A DNA stretch of 64,000 nt from Bacteroidota bacterium (GTDB taxonomy: Bacteria > Bacteroidota > Bacteroidia > Flavobacteriales > BACL11): assembly GCA_028408365.1 (NCBI GenBank), contig JAOOLD010000002.1:94780-158779 (forward strand). Direction: 5' to 3'. The number at the start of each line of letters is the position of its first letter. Position 1 is the stretch's first letter. The notes under the pieces were generated by a model. It worked only from the letters and a program-made list of their open reading frames with translations, searched no databases and was not told the origin of the DNA. This document shows, one piece after another, positions 25,343 to 34,515 of this stretch. The position numbers were made by a program, and so were the translations under genes.

Positions 25343-26221
25343 ATGTATATGTTCCAGTCTGGATCAATTTTTTTTAAACTGCTTTCATTGCTTATTCTTA
25401 TGCTAATATCAACGTCTTTTTGTTTACTAGTTTCAAATTTTTTTATTACCTCGTACTTTGACGTAAGTATGCAGAATTTGGATTTTTTTTTATCTGATTA
25501 CAGCTCAAAAAAATCTATTCTAGCACTTAAAATTATACAAATAGCATCTGCATTTGGAATTTTTATACTTCCTGTTTTAATTTTTTTTAAAATTTATAAA
25601 ATGAAGCTAATTTATGATTTGCCAAATTTAAAATTAATTTTTCTAAGCATTTTAATTATTTTTCTTGGAAATGGAATGGTTGATTTGCTATTTAAAATTA
25701 ATCAGCTTTTTCCTTTGTCCGACTGGATGATCTCATATGAGGAAAATGCTAAAATAATTACTCAGAAGTTCTTAATAATGAGTTCATTTAATGATTTATT
25801 ACTTAACATTTTTGTTATTGCAATATTGCCAGCAGTTGGTGAGGAAATACTATTTAGAGGTCTCATACAAAATAGTTTAATAGAAAATAAGATTAATTAT
25901 TCGTACTCAATAGTGATTACGGCAATTATTTTTTCTGCTATACATATGCAATTTGCTGGATTTTTACCAAGACTTGGTTTAGGCATATTACTTGGCTATA
26001 TTTATTTTGTAACAAAGAATATTTGGTATCCTATTATATGTCATTTTTTTAATAATTTTTTAATTGTTTTTATAAGCTATTTATCACAGAACAATTTTTT
26101 ACAAGTTCAACTTGATATTGACAACTATCAGCTAAATAATTTTACAGCTGTATTGTTTTTAGCATCTATGATTTATTTAATTTTTTATTTCAAGAAAGAA
26201 ATTCAAAAAAAGGCTATTTAG
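25343..26221 (+). CDS. CPBP family intramembrane metalloprotease
   Basis: 292 residues with about eight hydrophobic helices. The CAAX/CPBP (Abi) motifs are visible in order: VGEEILFRGLIQ with the glutamate pair and arginine, FSAIHMQF with the first histidine, and CHFFNNF with the second. These form the intramembrane glutamate/histidine catalytic site of the Rce1-like family. Bacterial members process membrane peptides or act in bacteriocin immunity; no such context is present here, so substrate is unknown. It converges on the ExbD gene with a 4-base overlap. Confidence 0.88.
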   Translation: MYMFQSGSIFFKLLSLLILMLISTSFCLLVSNFFITSYFDVSMQNLDFFLSDYSSKKSILALKIIQIASAFGIFILPVLIFFKIYKMKLIYDLPNLKLIFLSILIIFLGNGMVDLLFKINQLFPLSDWMISYEENAKIITQKFLIMSSFNDLLLNIFVIAILPAVGEEILFRGLIQNSLIENKINYSYSIVITAIIFSAIHMQFAGFLPRLGLGILLGYIYFVTKNIWYPIICHFFNNFLIVFISYLSQNNFLQVQLDIDNYQLNNFTAVLFLASMIYLIFYFKKEIQKKAI

Positions 26222-26685
26222 TAAGTACCCTTTCTTGTCGAATAATTTATTTTCAAAGAATTAGCTTTACGCAGCTCTTGCTTAATGTCAGTTATAATAC
26301 CCATTTTGACACTTTCATCAGATTTGATTGAAGTAGTCATGTAAGGAATTTCTTTTTCGTCTTTTGCTTCTCTTTCGGATGCAATGAATTCTTGAATTTC
26401 ATTTAATGTTGCAAAAGAATCATTAAGCTGAATTCTTGGTTTTGATCCAAATGACGCCTGCATTCTTTTTACTGGTGGTCCAACGTATATATAACTTACT
26501 AAAGATTTTTTCTCCATTTTCTTTATTTCAGTTGCTTTTGGAATCATTACTTCAACAAAAAGAGTTGTTTCTCTCATCACAGTAGTTACCATAAAGAAAA
26601 AAAGCAACATAAAAACTATGTCCGGTAATGCTGCAGTTGAAATAGCTGGGGTTCCTTTATTATCTTTGTTTCTAAACTTTGACAT
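26218..26685 (-). CDS. ExbD/TolR family biopolymer transport protein (second copy)
   Basis: 155 residues. The single N-terminal membrane helix holds the conserved proton-path aspartate in AALPDIVFMLLFFFMVTTV, followed by a periplasmic domain (VEVMIPKA onward). ExbD forms the rotor of the ExbBD motor that powers TonB-dependent import. The gene lies one base after the longer exbD and three genes after exbB, giving one operon. Two different ExbD proteins with one ExbB is typical in Bacteroidota. Confidence 0.88.
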   Translation of the reverse strand: MSKFRNKDNKGTPAISTAALPDIVFMLLFFFMVTTVMRETTLFVEVMIPKATEIKKMEKKSLVSYIYVGPPVKRMQASFGSKPRIQLNDSFATLNEIQEFIASEREAKDEKEIPYMTTSIKSDESVKMGIITDIKQELRKANSLKINYSTRKGTY

Positions 26686-26686
26686 A

Positions 26687-27229
26687 TCAGCTTCCTATAT
26701 TTTTTGGTTCTGCTTCAGAAATTTTTTGAGGATATTCTTTTCTTATTTCTTTTTGTTTTGATTTGTTTAAATCAATGTATCTATCTCCAAATCTTTCCAA
26801 AGCGACTTCATTTCTAATTTCATTGTAAGCTGCTGCTAATTCATTCTGAACTCTTACATACATTTTGTAAGAGGTCCCTCTGTCATTTTGAAGTGAGATT
26901 ATGGCTTTTTCTGGATTGTCTGATAGAGTAGGATTTGCACCGTTATTATTGATAAATTTTTTAGCTCCTTCTTTAAGTTGATTTATATTCATGGGCTCTC
27001 CTTCAACTAAAAGATTATCTCCAGCATTTACCAACACAACATATATATTTCTTGCATGAATTTCAGGCGGAGTTTCTTGTTCTTCTTCAGGAATTGGAGG
27101 TAGTTTTCTAGCTATTCCAGTGTCAACATCCATTGTGGTTGTTACAAGAAAAAATATTAGTAGTAAAAAAGCAATATCCGCCATTGAACCAGCATTGATT
27201 TCCTGTAATCCTCTTTTTTTTCTAGCCAT
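26687..27229 (-). CDS. ExbD/TolR family biopolymer transport protein (first copy)
   Basis: 180 residues. The membrane helix with the functional aspartate is GSMADIAFLLLIFFLVTTT. The periplasmic part is preceded by a proline/glutamate-rich linker (LPPIPEEEQETPPE), and the tail is basic (NKSKQKEIRKEY). It is longer than the second ExbD and probably forms mixed dimers with it, which is inference. It starts right after the 109-residue membrane protein and is cotranscribed with the ExbB gene. Confidence 0.88.
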   Translation of the reverse strand: MARKKRGLQEINAGSMADIAFLLLIFFLVTTTMDVDTGIARKLPPIPEEEQETPPEIHARNIYVVLVNAGDNLLVEGEPMNINQLKEGAKKFINNNGANPTLSDNPEKAIISLQNDRGTSYKMYVRVQNELAAAYNEIRNEVALERFGDRYIDLNKSKQKEIRKEYPQKISEAEPKNIGS

Positions 27230-27559
27230 TTATTTTTTAAATGCTTTGGTAAATTCTGAGTAGATTACTCCAATTATTGCGATAGTAGTTAAAATATAAA
27301 ATGTGTATAAGCCCATTCCAACTCTTTTTGATGATGAAGAGCTTATTTCATATTTTTCATATGATGGTAAAACAGTATCAGAGGCTAGCACAAATGATAA
27401 AATGACAACAGTAATAAATGCACTTATTCCGATGAGGGTTTTTTTAGAGTTACCGCTTCTGGAAAAAAGTTTTAGAAAACCAAAAGATATAGCAATAAGT
27501 GCACCAATAGCAATTAGAGCGTAAGTTAAAAGAATACCAATATTTACTATGCTGACCAT
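27230..27559 (-). CDS. Small membrane protein in the exbB-exbD operon
   Basis: 109 residues with three hydrophobic segments: ILLTYALIAIGALIAISFGFLKLF, TLIGISAFITVVILSFVLA and LYTFYILTTIAIIGVIYSEF. I do not recognise a functional family, but a protein of this size and layout commonly sits between exbB and exbD in Flavobacteriia. Its location, with 4 bases to exbB and none to exbD, suggests an accessory role in the same energising complex. Confidence 0.75.
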   Translation of the reverse strand: MVSIVNIGILLTYALIAIGALIAISFGFLKLFSRSGNSKKTLIGISAFITVVILSFVLASDTVLPSYEKYEISSSSSKRVGMGLYTFYILTTIAIIGVIYSEFTKAFKK

Positions 27560-27563
27560 TACT

Positions 27564-28364
27564 TTATTTTTTTGACAATAAATCTACTAACTTGATTGAG
27601 GCATCTTCCATGTCATTTACTAGATTGTCAATCTTGGATACTAAATAGTTGTAGAAAATCTGCAAAATGATTGCTACTATAAGTCCAAATACAGTTGTTA
27701 AAAGAGCAACTTTTATTCCTCCAGCAACAAGTGATGGAGAAATATCTCCAGCAGCCTCAATGGCATCAAATGCACCAATCATACCAATAACCGTACCCAT
27801 AAATCCAAGCATAGGTGCAAGTGCAATGAATAAAGAAATCCAAGATAAACCTCTTTCTAATAACCCCATCTGAACAGACCCGTATGAAACAACAGATTTT
27901 TCAACCATTTCAATACCTTCGTTAGATCTTTCAAGACCTTGATAGAATATTGAGGCTACAGGCCCTTTGGTATTTCTACAAATCGTCTTAGCATCTTCAA
28001 CACCGCCGCTTGATAATGCTGATTCAACATCATTAACAAGTTTTTCAGTATTCTGCGATGCGAGATTTAAATATATAATTCTCTCTATTGATAGCGCTAA
28101 GCCTAAGATTAAACACAATAAGACAATCCCCATAAAACCAGGACCCCCTTCTATAAATTTTTCTTTTATAACTTGATGGAAACTTTTACTTTCATCAACT
28201 TCTGGTTCTTGCATAACCTCAACAACTTCTTCTGTTGCTGAATCAGCAGACATTATAGTATCTGTGTTTGCCATATTAGAGTCATAGCTATCTTGAGCAA
28301 ACATGATGCTAGAGAAACATAAAACTGCAAATAGTATTGAAATTAATTTAAATCTTTTTTTCAT
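27564..28364 (-). CDS. MotA/TolQ/ExbB proton channel family protein
   Basis: 266 residues. A signal-like N-terminus (ISILFAVLCFSSIMFA) and an acidic linker precede the ExbB core: helix GFMGIVLLCLILGLALSIE, a cytoplasmic loop, then the conserved GLSWISLFIALAPMLGFMGTVIGMIGAF and VALLTTVFGLIVAIILQIF helices. ExbB forms the pentameric stator of a proton-driven motor energising TonB. It is the first gene of the four-gene operon ending at 26218. A -7 element lies 24 bases upstream. Confidence 0.9.
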   Translation of the reverse strand: MKKRFKLISILFAVLCFSSIMFAQDSYDSNMANTDTIMSADSATEEVVEVMQEPEVDESKSFHQVIKEKFIEGGPGFMGIVLLCLILGLALSIERIIYLNLASQNTEKLVNDVESALSSGGVEDAKTICRNTKGPVASIFYQGLERSNEGIEMVEKSVVSYGSVQMGLLERGLSWISLFIALAPMLGFMGTVIGMIGAFDAIEAAGDISPSLVAGGIKVALLTTVFGLIVAIILQIFYNYLVSKIDNLVNDMEDASIKLVDLLSKK

Positions 28365-28388
28365 TGTGTTGTATTTTTATAGGTGGAA

Positions 28389-28396
28389 CAAATTTA
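28389..28396 (-). promoter_or_regulatory. -7 promoter element of the exbB-exbD operon
   Basis: TAAATTTG on the minus strand, 24 bases before the ExbB ATG. It would give a leader of about 20 bases. Confidence 0.55.
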
Positions 28397-28404
28397 AAAA
28401 AATA

Positions 28405-29097
28405 TTATAATGACACTAAGTATCTTCTATTGACTTCGTCCCAGTTTATAATATTAAAAAATGCGTTTATATAATCAGGTCGTCTGTTTTGATAATTTAA
28501 ATAATATGCATGCTCCCAGACATCGATTCCTAAAATCGGAGTCCCTCCGCAACCATTTTCCATTATAGGATTATCTTGATTTGCAGTAGAGCAGGTATTT
28601 AATTTACCGTTGTTCACACAAAGCCATGCCCAGCCAGAACCAAATTGAGTTGCTGCAGCTTTCGAAAAAGTATCCTTAAAATTATCGAAACTTCCGAAAC
28701 TTTCAACTATTGCATTTCCTACTTCATTATTTGGTATTCCACCTCCATTAGGGGTTATAATTTCCCAAAACAAACAGTGATTGTAAAATCCTCCTCCATT
28801 ATTTCTAACAGCACTTGACAGGTTTTTTGATTTCAGTATTTCTTCAATAGACTTACCTGCAAGTTCAGTGCCTTCTATTGCTGCATTTAGCTTCGTAGTA
28901 TAACCATTGTGATGTTTACTATGGTGAATCTCCATTGTTTTAGCATCAATATGAGGCTCTAATTCGTTGTATGAGTATTTTAGTTGTGGTAATTCAAATG
29001 CCATATTTTTTCTTTTAAAATTAAACAATCTTGGAACAAAAGCTAAAGTTGCAATACCCAAAGTAAAATATGCTAGAAACTTTCTTCTTGTGCTCAC
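28405..29097 (-). CDS. Superoxide dismutase (Mn-type pattern) with a Tat-like signal
   Basis: 230 residues from a GTG start. Metal ligands are the histidine in [10 protein letters not shown] (His58), NHCLFWE, and Asp and His in [14 protein letters not shown] before the second histidine and TANQDNP resemble the manganese subgroup rather than the iron one. The N-terminus [21 protein letters not shown] has a twin arginine followed by a hydrophobic stretch, so it would be Tat-exported. An internal ATG (Met32, MAFELPQL) would give an ordinary cytoplasmic enzyme. The long form is favoured because the GTG lies exactly 4 bases after a -7 element. Confidence 0.93.
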   Translation of the reverse strand: MSTRRKFLAYFTLGIATLAFVPRLFNFKRKNMAFELPQLKYSYNELEPHIDAKTMEIHHSKHHNGYTTKLNAAIEGTELAGKSIEEILKSKNLSSAVRNNGGGFYNHCLFWEIITPNGGGIPNNEVGNAIVESFGSFDNFKDTFSKAAATQFGSGWAWLCVNNGKLNTCSTANQDNPIMENGCGGTPILGIDVWEHAYYLNYQNRRPDYINAFFNIINWDEVNRRYLVSL

Positions 29098-29101
29098 TAG
29101 G

Positions 29102-29109
29102 CAAAAGTA
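29102..29109 (-). promoter_or_regulatory. -7 promoter element of the superoxide dismutase gene (leaderless)
   Basis: TACTTTTG on the minus strand, then CCTA, then the GTG start. It lies in the 16 bases between the sulfotransferase stop and this gene. Confidence 0.65.
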
Positions 29110-29113
29110 ATAA

Positions 29114-29914
29114 TTATTTTTCTTGAAAGAAGCCTTCGCTTACTAAAAATTCTTTTTGATTATTCTGTATATTATTCTTTATGTTTTCTTTATTTCTAAG
29201 ATTTTTGTAAACTAACTTACAGCAATTTATTAAGGCTTCTTTGTTATATTTTATTTCTAAAAAATTAAAAGCTTCTGCTAATATTTCTTTTGGGTTAAGA
29301 GTAAGGTTAGAGTAATTTATTAAAAAAAAATCTTTATTGGATTCATTAAAAAATTTATTAATTGCGATATAAGATAATCTCCATTCAAGAAGTCCTTTAT
29401 TAAAATCAGTTTTTAAAAAATCTTTAGTTTCAATGTTATTTCTCTTTGCATATTCAATTAACAACCTTAGCTTGTTGTCATTGATGCCATACCAATTCCC
29501 CTTTCCAATTTTTTCTTCAATTGATGCTGCAACTTCAAGGGGATTTCTTTTAATGACAATAAATTTTGCTTCAGGAAAGGCTTTACTAATAAAATTTAAT
29601 CTAAAACAGTTTACAGGAAGTTTTTCAAGAATATTATTTTTCTTGTTTCTTTCAGCTTCCTTAAAAAAAACACTTCTAATCTTTTCATTTTTTTTTGTGT
29701 TGTATTCACTATTCTTGAAATCAAGAACAGAGTTGATATTGTCCCAAATGTTCAATTCAGGAAAGACCTTATGCCAAAGATCGCGCCTTTCGTTTAAAAC
29801 ATGTGTATTGGAGCATGAGCCAATAAGCCTGGAAAGTAGTGTTGTTCCAGATCTACCACATCCAACAAGAAAAACAATATTTTCTGGTTTTTTTCTGCTA
29901 AATAAATTAATCAT
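29114..29914 (-). CDS. Sulfotransferase family protein
   Basis: 266 residues. The 5'-phosphosulfate loop is [19 protein letters not shown], and the 3'-phosphate motif is [15 protein letters not shown] with the expected arginine and serine. These bind PAPS, the sulfate donor. No signal peptide or membrane helix. The acceptor is unknown; surface polysaccharide, lipid or a phenolic compound are all possible. It overlaps the flavin-reductase gene by 8 bases, so it is the last gene of an operon that begins with the fumarylacetoacetase-like hydrolase, an unexpected companion for aromatic catabolism. Confidence 0.82.
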   Translation of the reverse strand: MINLFSRKKPENIVFLVGCGRSGTTLLSRLIGSCSNTHVLNERRDLWHKVFPELNIWDNINSVLDFKNSEYNTKKNEKIRSVFFKEAERNKKNNILEKLPVNCFRLNFISKAFPEAKFIVIKRNPLEVAASIEEKIGKGNWYGINDNKLRLLIEYAKRNNIETKDFLKTDFNKGLLEWRLSYIAINKFFNESNKDFFLINYSNLTLNPKEILAEAFNFLEIKYNKEALINCCKLVYKNLRNKENIKNNIQNNQKEFLVSEGFFQEK

Positions 29915-30752
29915 GAATTAAGTATTGCCACGCTAAATCAACTTGATTCATATTTATTAATTTCTTAGCTTTTTCATGCACTAGAAGTGGTGTTTGATTA
30001 CAAACAAAATCAGGATCTTTTTTTGGAATATCTTCATAGCTTGCTAAAATTGCTAATTCATTTCCTGAAAGGACAGAGCTAGTTCTTATTTTTTTTGGAA
30101 GTTTATCAAACCCCATCCCAATTTTTGCTTTCGGCTTTGGGATTTCAAAAATTGAATCTTCAGTTGTCTTGCCATAAAAATTACCACCATGTCTTGAAAC
30201 AGCATCTAATTTTTTTGGATCAATTTCGAAATTGTGATTCACAATTTTCTCATTAACATGAAATTTTAAAACTTCACACAACACAAGATTACCTGAACTG
30301 GATTTTTCCCCTAGGGGAATTACTTTAACTAATCTACATTCCATATTGATATTGGATTCTCCAATAAGACTAGCATTTACTAAGTCAGCTTTAACCTCGG
30401 TTAAGCCTGCTTTTTCAAATTCATTAACACCACTTGGATATTCACAGCTAGCTAAGGAAATTTGTTGTACTATTTTTGTATTAACAATTCCAATAACACA
30501 TTCTTTTGTTTCAATGATATTGCTAAGAGTATCTTTTTGATCTTTGCTTTTTGGCTTTCCCGTTGGAGAGAAAACAACTACTGGGGGATCAACACTAAAT
30601 GCGTTAAAAAAACTGTATGGACTCAAGTTTGATATACCCATTCTATTCTTTGTACTCACAAAAGCAATGGGTCTTGGAGTAATTGCAGCTGCTAAAATTT
30701 TATATATGTCAACATTTTGATTCTTTTTAATGTCTATACTTACTCTTTTCAT
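29907..30752 (-). CDS. Flavin reductase family protein (FMN-binding split barrel)
   Basis: 281 residues. The domain begins with the characteristic AAAITPRPIAFVSTKNRMGISNLSPYSFFNAFS and continues with PPVVVFSP, matching flavin reductase-like split barrels. Such proteins bind FMN and reduce flavin or act as small oxidoreductases. The extra ~100-residue C-terminus is seen in homologues located near homogentisate genes in Bacteroidota. It overlaps both neighbours (4 bases upstream with the FAH-family gene, 8 downstream), so a role in tyrosine or homogentisate breakdown is inferred from context only. Confidence 0.85.
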   Translation of the reverse strand: MKRVSIDIKKNQNVDIYKILAAAITPRPIAFVSTKNRMGISNLSPYSFFNAFSVDPPVVVFSPTGKPKSKDQKDTLSNIIETKECVIGIVNTKIVQQISLASCEYPSGVNEFEKAGLTEVKADLVNASLIGESNINMECRLVKVIPLGEKSSSGNLVLCEVLKFHVNEKIVNHNFEIDPKKLDAVSRHGGNFYGKTTEDSIFEIPKPKAKIGMGFDKLPKKIRTSSVLSGNELAILASYEDIPKKDPDFVCNQTPLLVHEKAKKLINMNQVDLAWQYLIHD

Positions 30753-31663
30753 TTGTGAAGCACAATTTTGTTAGTTAATGTTCCAATTTTTTCAATACTC
30801 ATTTCAACAATATCATTTTCTTTGAGCCAAGTCTCTTTATATTCTGTGTTTTTTCTTTTTTCAGTTCCATTGATTTCTAGCAAACATCCCTTACCTACTG
30901 TACCTGATCCAATTACATCACCAGGAAATATTTTAGTTCCATATGAAACTCGCTCAATAATTTCTTCAAAGGACCAGTGCATAGTCTTAAGATTTCCAAT
31001 TGAATAAAGCTTATTATTAATTTTACATTTCATTTCTAAGTCAATTTTACCATTAGAAATTTCATTTTCATAAATTTCATCTCTTGTTACAACAAAAGGA
31101 CCAAAAATATTAGCAAAGTCTTTTCCCTTAGCAGGACCTAAGTTAAGCTTCATTTCACTTGATTGGATTTTTCTAGCGCTCATATCATTGTAGATTGTAA
31201 ATCCACCAATAAACTCTCTTGCTTTTTCAGCCTTAATATTTTTACCCTCTTTGCATATTATAATTGCAATTTCAAGTTCATAATCAAGTTTATTTAAATG
31301 TTCTGGCATACACTCAACTTCATCTAAGTGACCTAAAATTGAATTGTGATTTGAGAAGTAAAAAACAGGAAATTCATCAAACTCCTTTATCATTTCAGCA
31401 TCCCTGTTTCTTCTACAAGTTTCAACATGTTCTTTGAAAGCATAGGCATCTCTTAAGCTATTTATTTTTGAAAATGGAGCTAATATTTTAACATCTTCTA
31501 ATTTTATAATTTCTTTCTTTTTTTTATCCTCTAAATTATGAGTGTGGCTCTTTTGTAAAAAAGAAATGATATTATCGGATTCGTCACTCAAGTCATAAAT
31601 TCCATCATTAATAACCTGACCAAAAGATATTTGGTTTTTATATAAATAACGTGCAAGCTTCAC
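30749..31663 (-). CDS. Fumarylacetoacetate hydrolase family protein
   Basis: 304 residues, GTG start. Metal-ligand and core motifs of the FAH fold are visible: LDYELEIAIII (acidic ligands), FTIYNDMSARKIQ, GPAKGKDFANIFGPFVV and GDVIGSGTVGKGCLLEI. The length fits the short FAH/HpaG family rather than the ~420-residue classical FAH. Beside hmgA and HPPD it probably cleaves fumarylacetoacetate or maleylacetoacetate at the end of tyrosine catabolism. No separate maleylacetoacetate isomerase is present in the window. The GTG is 5 bases from a -7 element. Confidence 0.88.
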   Translation of the reverse strand: MKLARYLYKNQISFGQVINDGIYDLSDESDNIISFLQKSHTHNLEDKKKKEIIKLEDVKILAPFSKINSLRDAYAFKEHVETCRRNRDAEMIKEFDEFPVFYFSNHNSILGHLDEVECMPEHLNKLDYELEIAIIICKEGKNIKAEKAREFIGGFTIYNDMSARKIQSSEMKLNLGPAKGKDFANIFGPFVVTRDEIYENEISNGKIDLEMKCKINNKLYSIGNLKTMHWSFEEIIERVSYGTKIFPGDVIGSGTVGKGCLLEINGTEKRKNTEYKETWLKENDIVEMSIEKIGTLTNKIVLHK

Positions 31664-31668
31664 TCTTA

Positions 31669-31676
31669 CAAAAGTA
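31669..31676 (-). promoter_or_regulatory. -7 promoter element of the FAH-family operon
   Basis: TACTTTTG on the minus strand, then TAAGA, then GTG. The gap is 5 bases, so the leader should be absent or one base long. Confidence 0.6.
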
Positions 31677-31744
31677 TTAAAACTAGGTTAATAATGACTT
31701 TCATACTATTAAAAAAAATAGTAATTTGCATAAAATATTTTGTA

Positions 31745-32902
31745 ATGCCAAGATATCATAAATTAGGAAAGATTCCTCATAAAAGACATACTACATTTAA
31801 AAAAGAAAGCGGAGGATACCATTACGAAGAGCTTTTTGGAACAATTGGCTTTGATGGTATGTCTACGCTTTTATATCATTTACACAGACCAACACAGGTC
31901 AAAGATATAATTAAGTCTTATTCAGTTAAGCCTAAAGTTGCTATTGAGAAGAATATGAAAGCATATTTGCTCGATGCATTTAAAGCTCCCAAAATTGCAG
32001 ATTTAATTGAAAGTCGACTTTCAATTTTAGTAAATAACGATCTTAATATCATGCTATCTGCGCCCACAAATAAATCAGAAGATTATTTTTATAAAAACAC
32101 AGATGGAGATGAAATCATTTTCGTACACAAAGGAACAGGAACATTAAGAACTTTTATTGGAAACATTCATTTTAAGGAAGGAGATTATTTAGTAATACCT
32201 AGAGGAACAATTTACAAGATAAATTTTGATACAAATGAAAATAGACACTTTATTGTTGAGTCTTATAATCCCGTTTACACCCCAAAAAGATATAGAAATT
32301 ATTTTGGCCAATTGTTAGAGCATTCTCCGTATTGTGAAAGAGACTTAAGATTTCCAGAGGAATTAGAAACACATGATAAAATTGGTGATCATTTAATTAA
32401 ACTAAAGAAAGAGCACATGATTCATGAATATGTTTATGCAGCTCATCCATTTGGTGTTGTTGGATGTGATGGATACAATTTTCCATATGCCTTCTCTATA
32501 CATGATTTTGAGCCCATTACTGGAAGAGTACATCAGCCGCCACCAGTTCATCAAACTTTTGAGACTAGTAGATTTGTCTTGTGTTCCTTTTGCCCTAGAC
32601 TCTATGACTACCATCCCGAGGCTATACCTGCACCATATAATCACTCAAATATTGATTCTGATGAAGTGCTTTATTATGTTGATGGAGATTTTATGAGTAG
32701 AAATCATGTTAATCAAGGATACATTTCACTTCATCCTGCAGGAATACCGCATGGTCCCCATCCAGGAGCAATGGAAAGGAGTATTGGAAAAAAGAAAACA
32801 GATGAGCTTGCTGTAATGGTAGATACTTTTGCCCCTTTACAACTAACACAGCTTGCCATTGATCTTTCAGATGGAAAATATCATAAGTCTTGGGTAGAAT
32901 AA
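31745..32902 (+). CDS. hmgA: Homogentisate 1,2-dioxygenase
   Basis: About 385 residues from ATG 31745 (MPRYHKLGKIPHKRH); the track start at 31694 adds a non-family extension. A cupin domain is seen (GDEIIFVHKGTGTLRT, then GDYLVIPRGTIYKI), and the iron-site region includes HPAGIPHGPHPGAMERS with the histidine and glutamate ligands. The enzyme opens the homogentisate ring to maleylacetoacetate. It is divergent from the FAH-family operon and 10 bases upstream of the HPPD gene. The 81 bases between the divergent genes contain no exact -7 element for hmgA; the nearest are 7-base variants. Confidence 0.93.
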   Translation: MPRYHKLGKIPHKRHTTFKKESGGYHYEELFGTIGFDGMSTLLYHLHRPTQVKDIIKSYSVKPKVAIEKNMKAYLLDAFKAPKIADLIESRLSILVNNDLNIMLSAPTNKSEDYFYKNTDGDEIIFVHKGTGTLRTFIGNIHFKEGDYLVIPRGTIYKINFDTNENRHFIVESYNPVYTPKRYRNYFGQLLEHSPYCERDLRFPEELETHDKIGDHLIKLKKEHMIHEYVYAAHPFGVVGCDGYNFPYAFSIHDFEPITGRVHQPPPVHQTFETSRFVLCSFCPRLYDYHPEAIPAPYNHSNIDSDEVLYYVDGDFMSRNHVNQGYISLHPAGIPHGPHPGAMERSIGKKKTDELAVMVDTFAPLQLTQLAIDLSDGKYHKSWVE

Positions 32903-32912
32903 ATTAATATTT

Positions 32913-34046
32913 ATGAAACTAGAGAAAATATTTAAAGAAGCTAAAGATTTTCTTCCATTGCTTGGAACAGACTATGTTGAGTTTTATGTCGGTAATGCAA
33001 AGCAAGCAGCTCATTTTTATAAATCAGCATTTGGTTTTCAATCTTACGCATATAAAGGGCTTGAGACAAACAGTACGGATTGTGTTTCATACGTTCTCGT
33101 ACAAGATAAGATTAAGATTGTTCTTACATCTCCGCTCAGCTCTAGTTCATCAATCAATGATCATATTGTGAAGCACGGTGATGGAATTAAGATTATTGCT
33201 CTTTGGGTTGAAGATGCTGAAAAATCATGGAAAGAAACAACTTCAAGAGGTGCAAAATCTTATATGCAACCAACATTGGAAAAAGATGAGCACGGCGAAG
33301 TTGTACGATCTGGAATTTATACATACGGCGAAACAGTTCATATTTTCGTTGAGAGAAAAAATTATAAAGGAGTTTTTCTACCTGGATTCCAAAAGTGGTC
33401 ATCATCTTATGAAACTGAACCCACTGGTCTCAAGTACATTGATCACATGGTGGGAAATGTAGGGTGGAACGAAATGAATAAGTGGGTTAAGTTTTATGAA
33501 GATGTCATGGGGTTTGTAAACTTTTTATCTTTTGACGATAAACAAATAAATACCGAGTATTCAGCACTTATGAGCAAAGTAATGAGTAATGGAAACGGAA
33601 GAATTAAATTCCCAATAAATGAGCCTGCGGAAGGTAAGAAGAAGTCACAAATTGAGGAGTATTTAGATTTTTATGAAGGGCCTGGCGTCCAACATATTGC
33701 CGTAGCAACTGATGATATAATATCTACAGTGACTAAGCTAAGATCTCGAGGAATTGAGTTCCTATCTACACCACCAGATGAATACTATAAAGCTGTTCCA
33801 TTCAGGCTTGAAGAGCACAATCATGAACTAAAAGAGGATATAGAAACTCTTAAAGGACTTGGAATACTAATTGATGCAGATGAAGAGGGGTACTTATTAC
33901 AAATCTTCACAAAACCTCTTCAGGACCGCCCAACGTTATTTTTTGAAATAATCCAAAGAGTAGGTGCTAGAGGTTTTGGTGCTGGAAATTTCAAGGCTTT
34001 ATTTGAATCAATTGAAAGAGAACAAGCAAAAAGAGGAACATTATAA
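32913..34046 (+). CDS. 4-hydroxyphenylpyruvate dioxygenase
   Basis: 377 residues with two vicinal-oxygen-chelate domains. The N-terminal one starts YVEFYVGNAKQAAHFYKSAFGF. The C-terminal one carries the iron triad: His in YIDHMVGNV, His in VQHIAVATDD and Glu in LFFEIIQR. It converts 4-hydroxyphenylpyruvate to homogentisate, the substrate of the upstream hmgA product. The tail GARGFGAGNFKALFESIE is the usual gating helix. It is part of the hmgA operon, with Bcp and HMA genes following. Confidence 0.94.
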   Translation: MKLEKIFKEAKDFLPLLGTDYVEFYVGNAKQAAHFYKSAFGFQSYAYKGLETNSTDCVSYVLVQDKIKIVLTSPLSSSSSINDHIVKHGDGIKIIALWVEDAEKSWKETTSRGAKSYMQPTLEKDEHGEVVRSGIYTYGETVHIFVERKNYKGVFLPGFQKWSSSYETEPTGLKYIDHMVGNVGWNEMNKWVKFYEDVMGFVNFLSFDDKQINTEYSALMSKVMSNGNGRIKFPINEPAEGKKKSQIEEYLDFYEGPGVQHIAVATDDIISTVTKLRSRGIEFLSTPPDEYYKAVPFRLEEHNHELKEDIETLKGLGILIDADEEGYLLQIFTKPLQDRPTLFFEIIQRVGARGFGAGNFKALFESIEREQAKRGTL

Positions 34047-34056
34047 ATAATAAATT

Positions 34057-34506
34057 ATGTCAAAATTAAAAATAGGAGATCAAGCTCCAAAAATAAAAGC
34101 TATTGATCAAAATGGGTCTACGATCACACTAGATCAATATAGAGGTAAAAAGGTAGTTTTATATTTTTATCCAAAAGATATGACTTCGGGCTGCACTGCA
34201 CAAGCATGTAATTTGTCTGATAATTATTCTGATTTAATTAGCAAAGGATATGATGTTATAGGAGTTTCATGCGATAGCGTGAAAAGACATCAAAAGTTTA
34301 TTGAAAAATATAATCTTCCATTTAATCTTATTTCTGATGAAGATAAGAAAGTAGTAAATGATTATGGAGTATGGCAATTAAAAAAGTTCATGGGCAGAGA
34401 GTATATGGGGATAGTGAGGACAACATTTATAATTGATGAAAACGGTAAAATCGAAGATGTTATTTCTAAAGTAAATACGAAAGAACATTATTCTCAAATT
34501 TCGTAA
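34057..34506 (+). CDS. bcp: Thioredoxin-dependent thiol peroxidase (Bcp/PrxQ type)
   Basis: 149 residues, a standard size. The peroxidatic cysteine is Cys46 in MTSGCTAQAC, and Cys51, five residues later, is the resolving cysteine as in atypical 2-Cys Bcp/PrxQ. The family usually has TPGCT, so proline is replaced by serine. The enzyme reduces hydrogen and alkyl peroxides with thioredoxin in the cytoplasm. It lies 10 bases after the HPPD gene, possibly protecting against peroxide formed by the ring-cleaving oxygenases; that link is inference. Confidence 0.92.
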   Translation: MSKLKIGDQAPKIKAIDQNGSTITLDQYRGKKVVLYFYPKDMTSGCTAQACNLSDNYSDLISKGYDVIGVSCDSVKRHQKFIEKYNLPFNLISDEDKKVVNDYGVWQLKKFMGREYMGIVRTTFIIDENGKIEDVISKVNTKEHYSQIS

Positions 34507-34515
34507 ATTTTAAAT

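Noticed and set aside
29433-29921. Plus-strand ORF of 162 aa opposite the sulfotransferase
   Set aside because: Antisense shadow of a clear family gene; composition is typical of reversed AT-rich coding sequence.
32402-33462. Several alternative-frame ORFs within hmgA and HPPD
   Set aside because: They overlap strongly supported dioxygenase genes and show no domain pattern.
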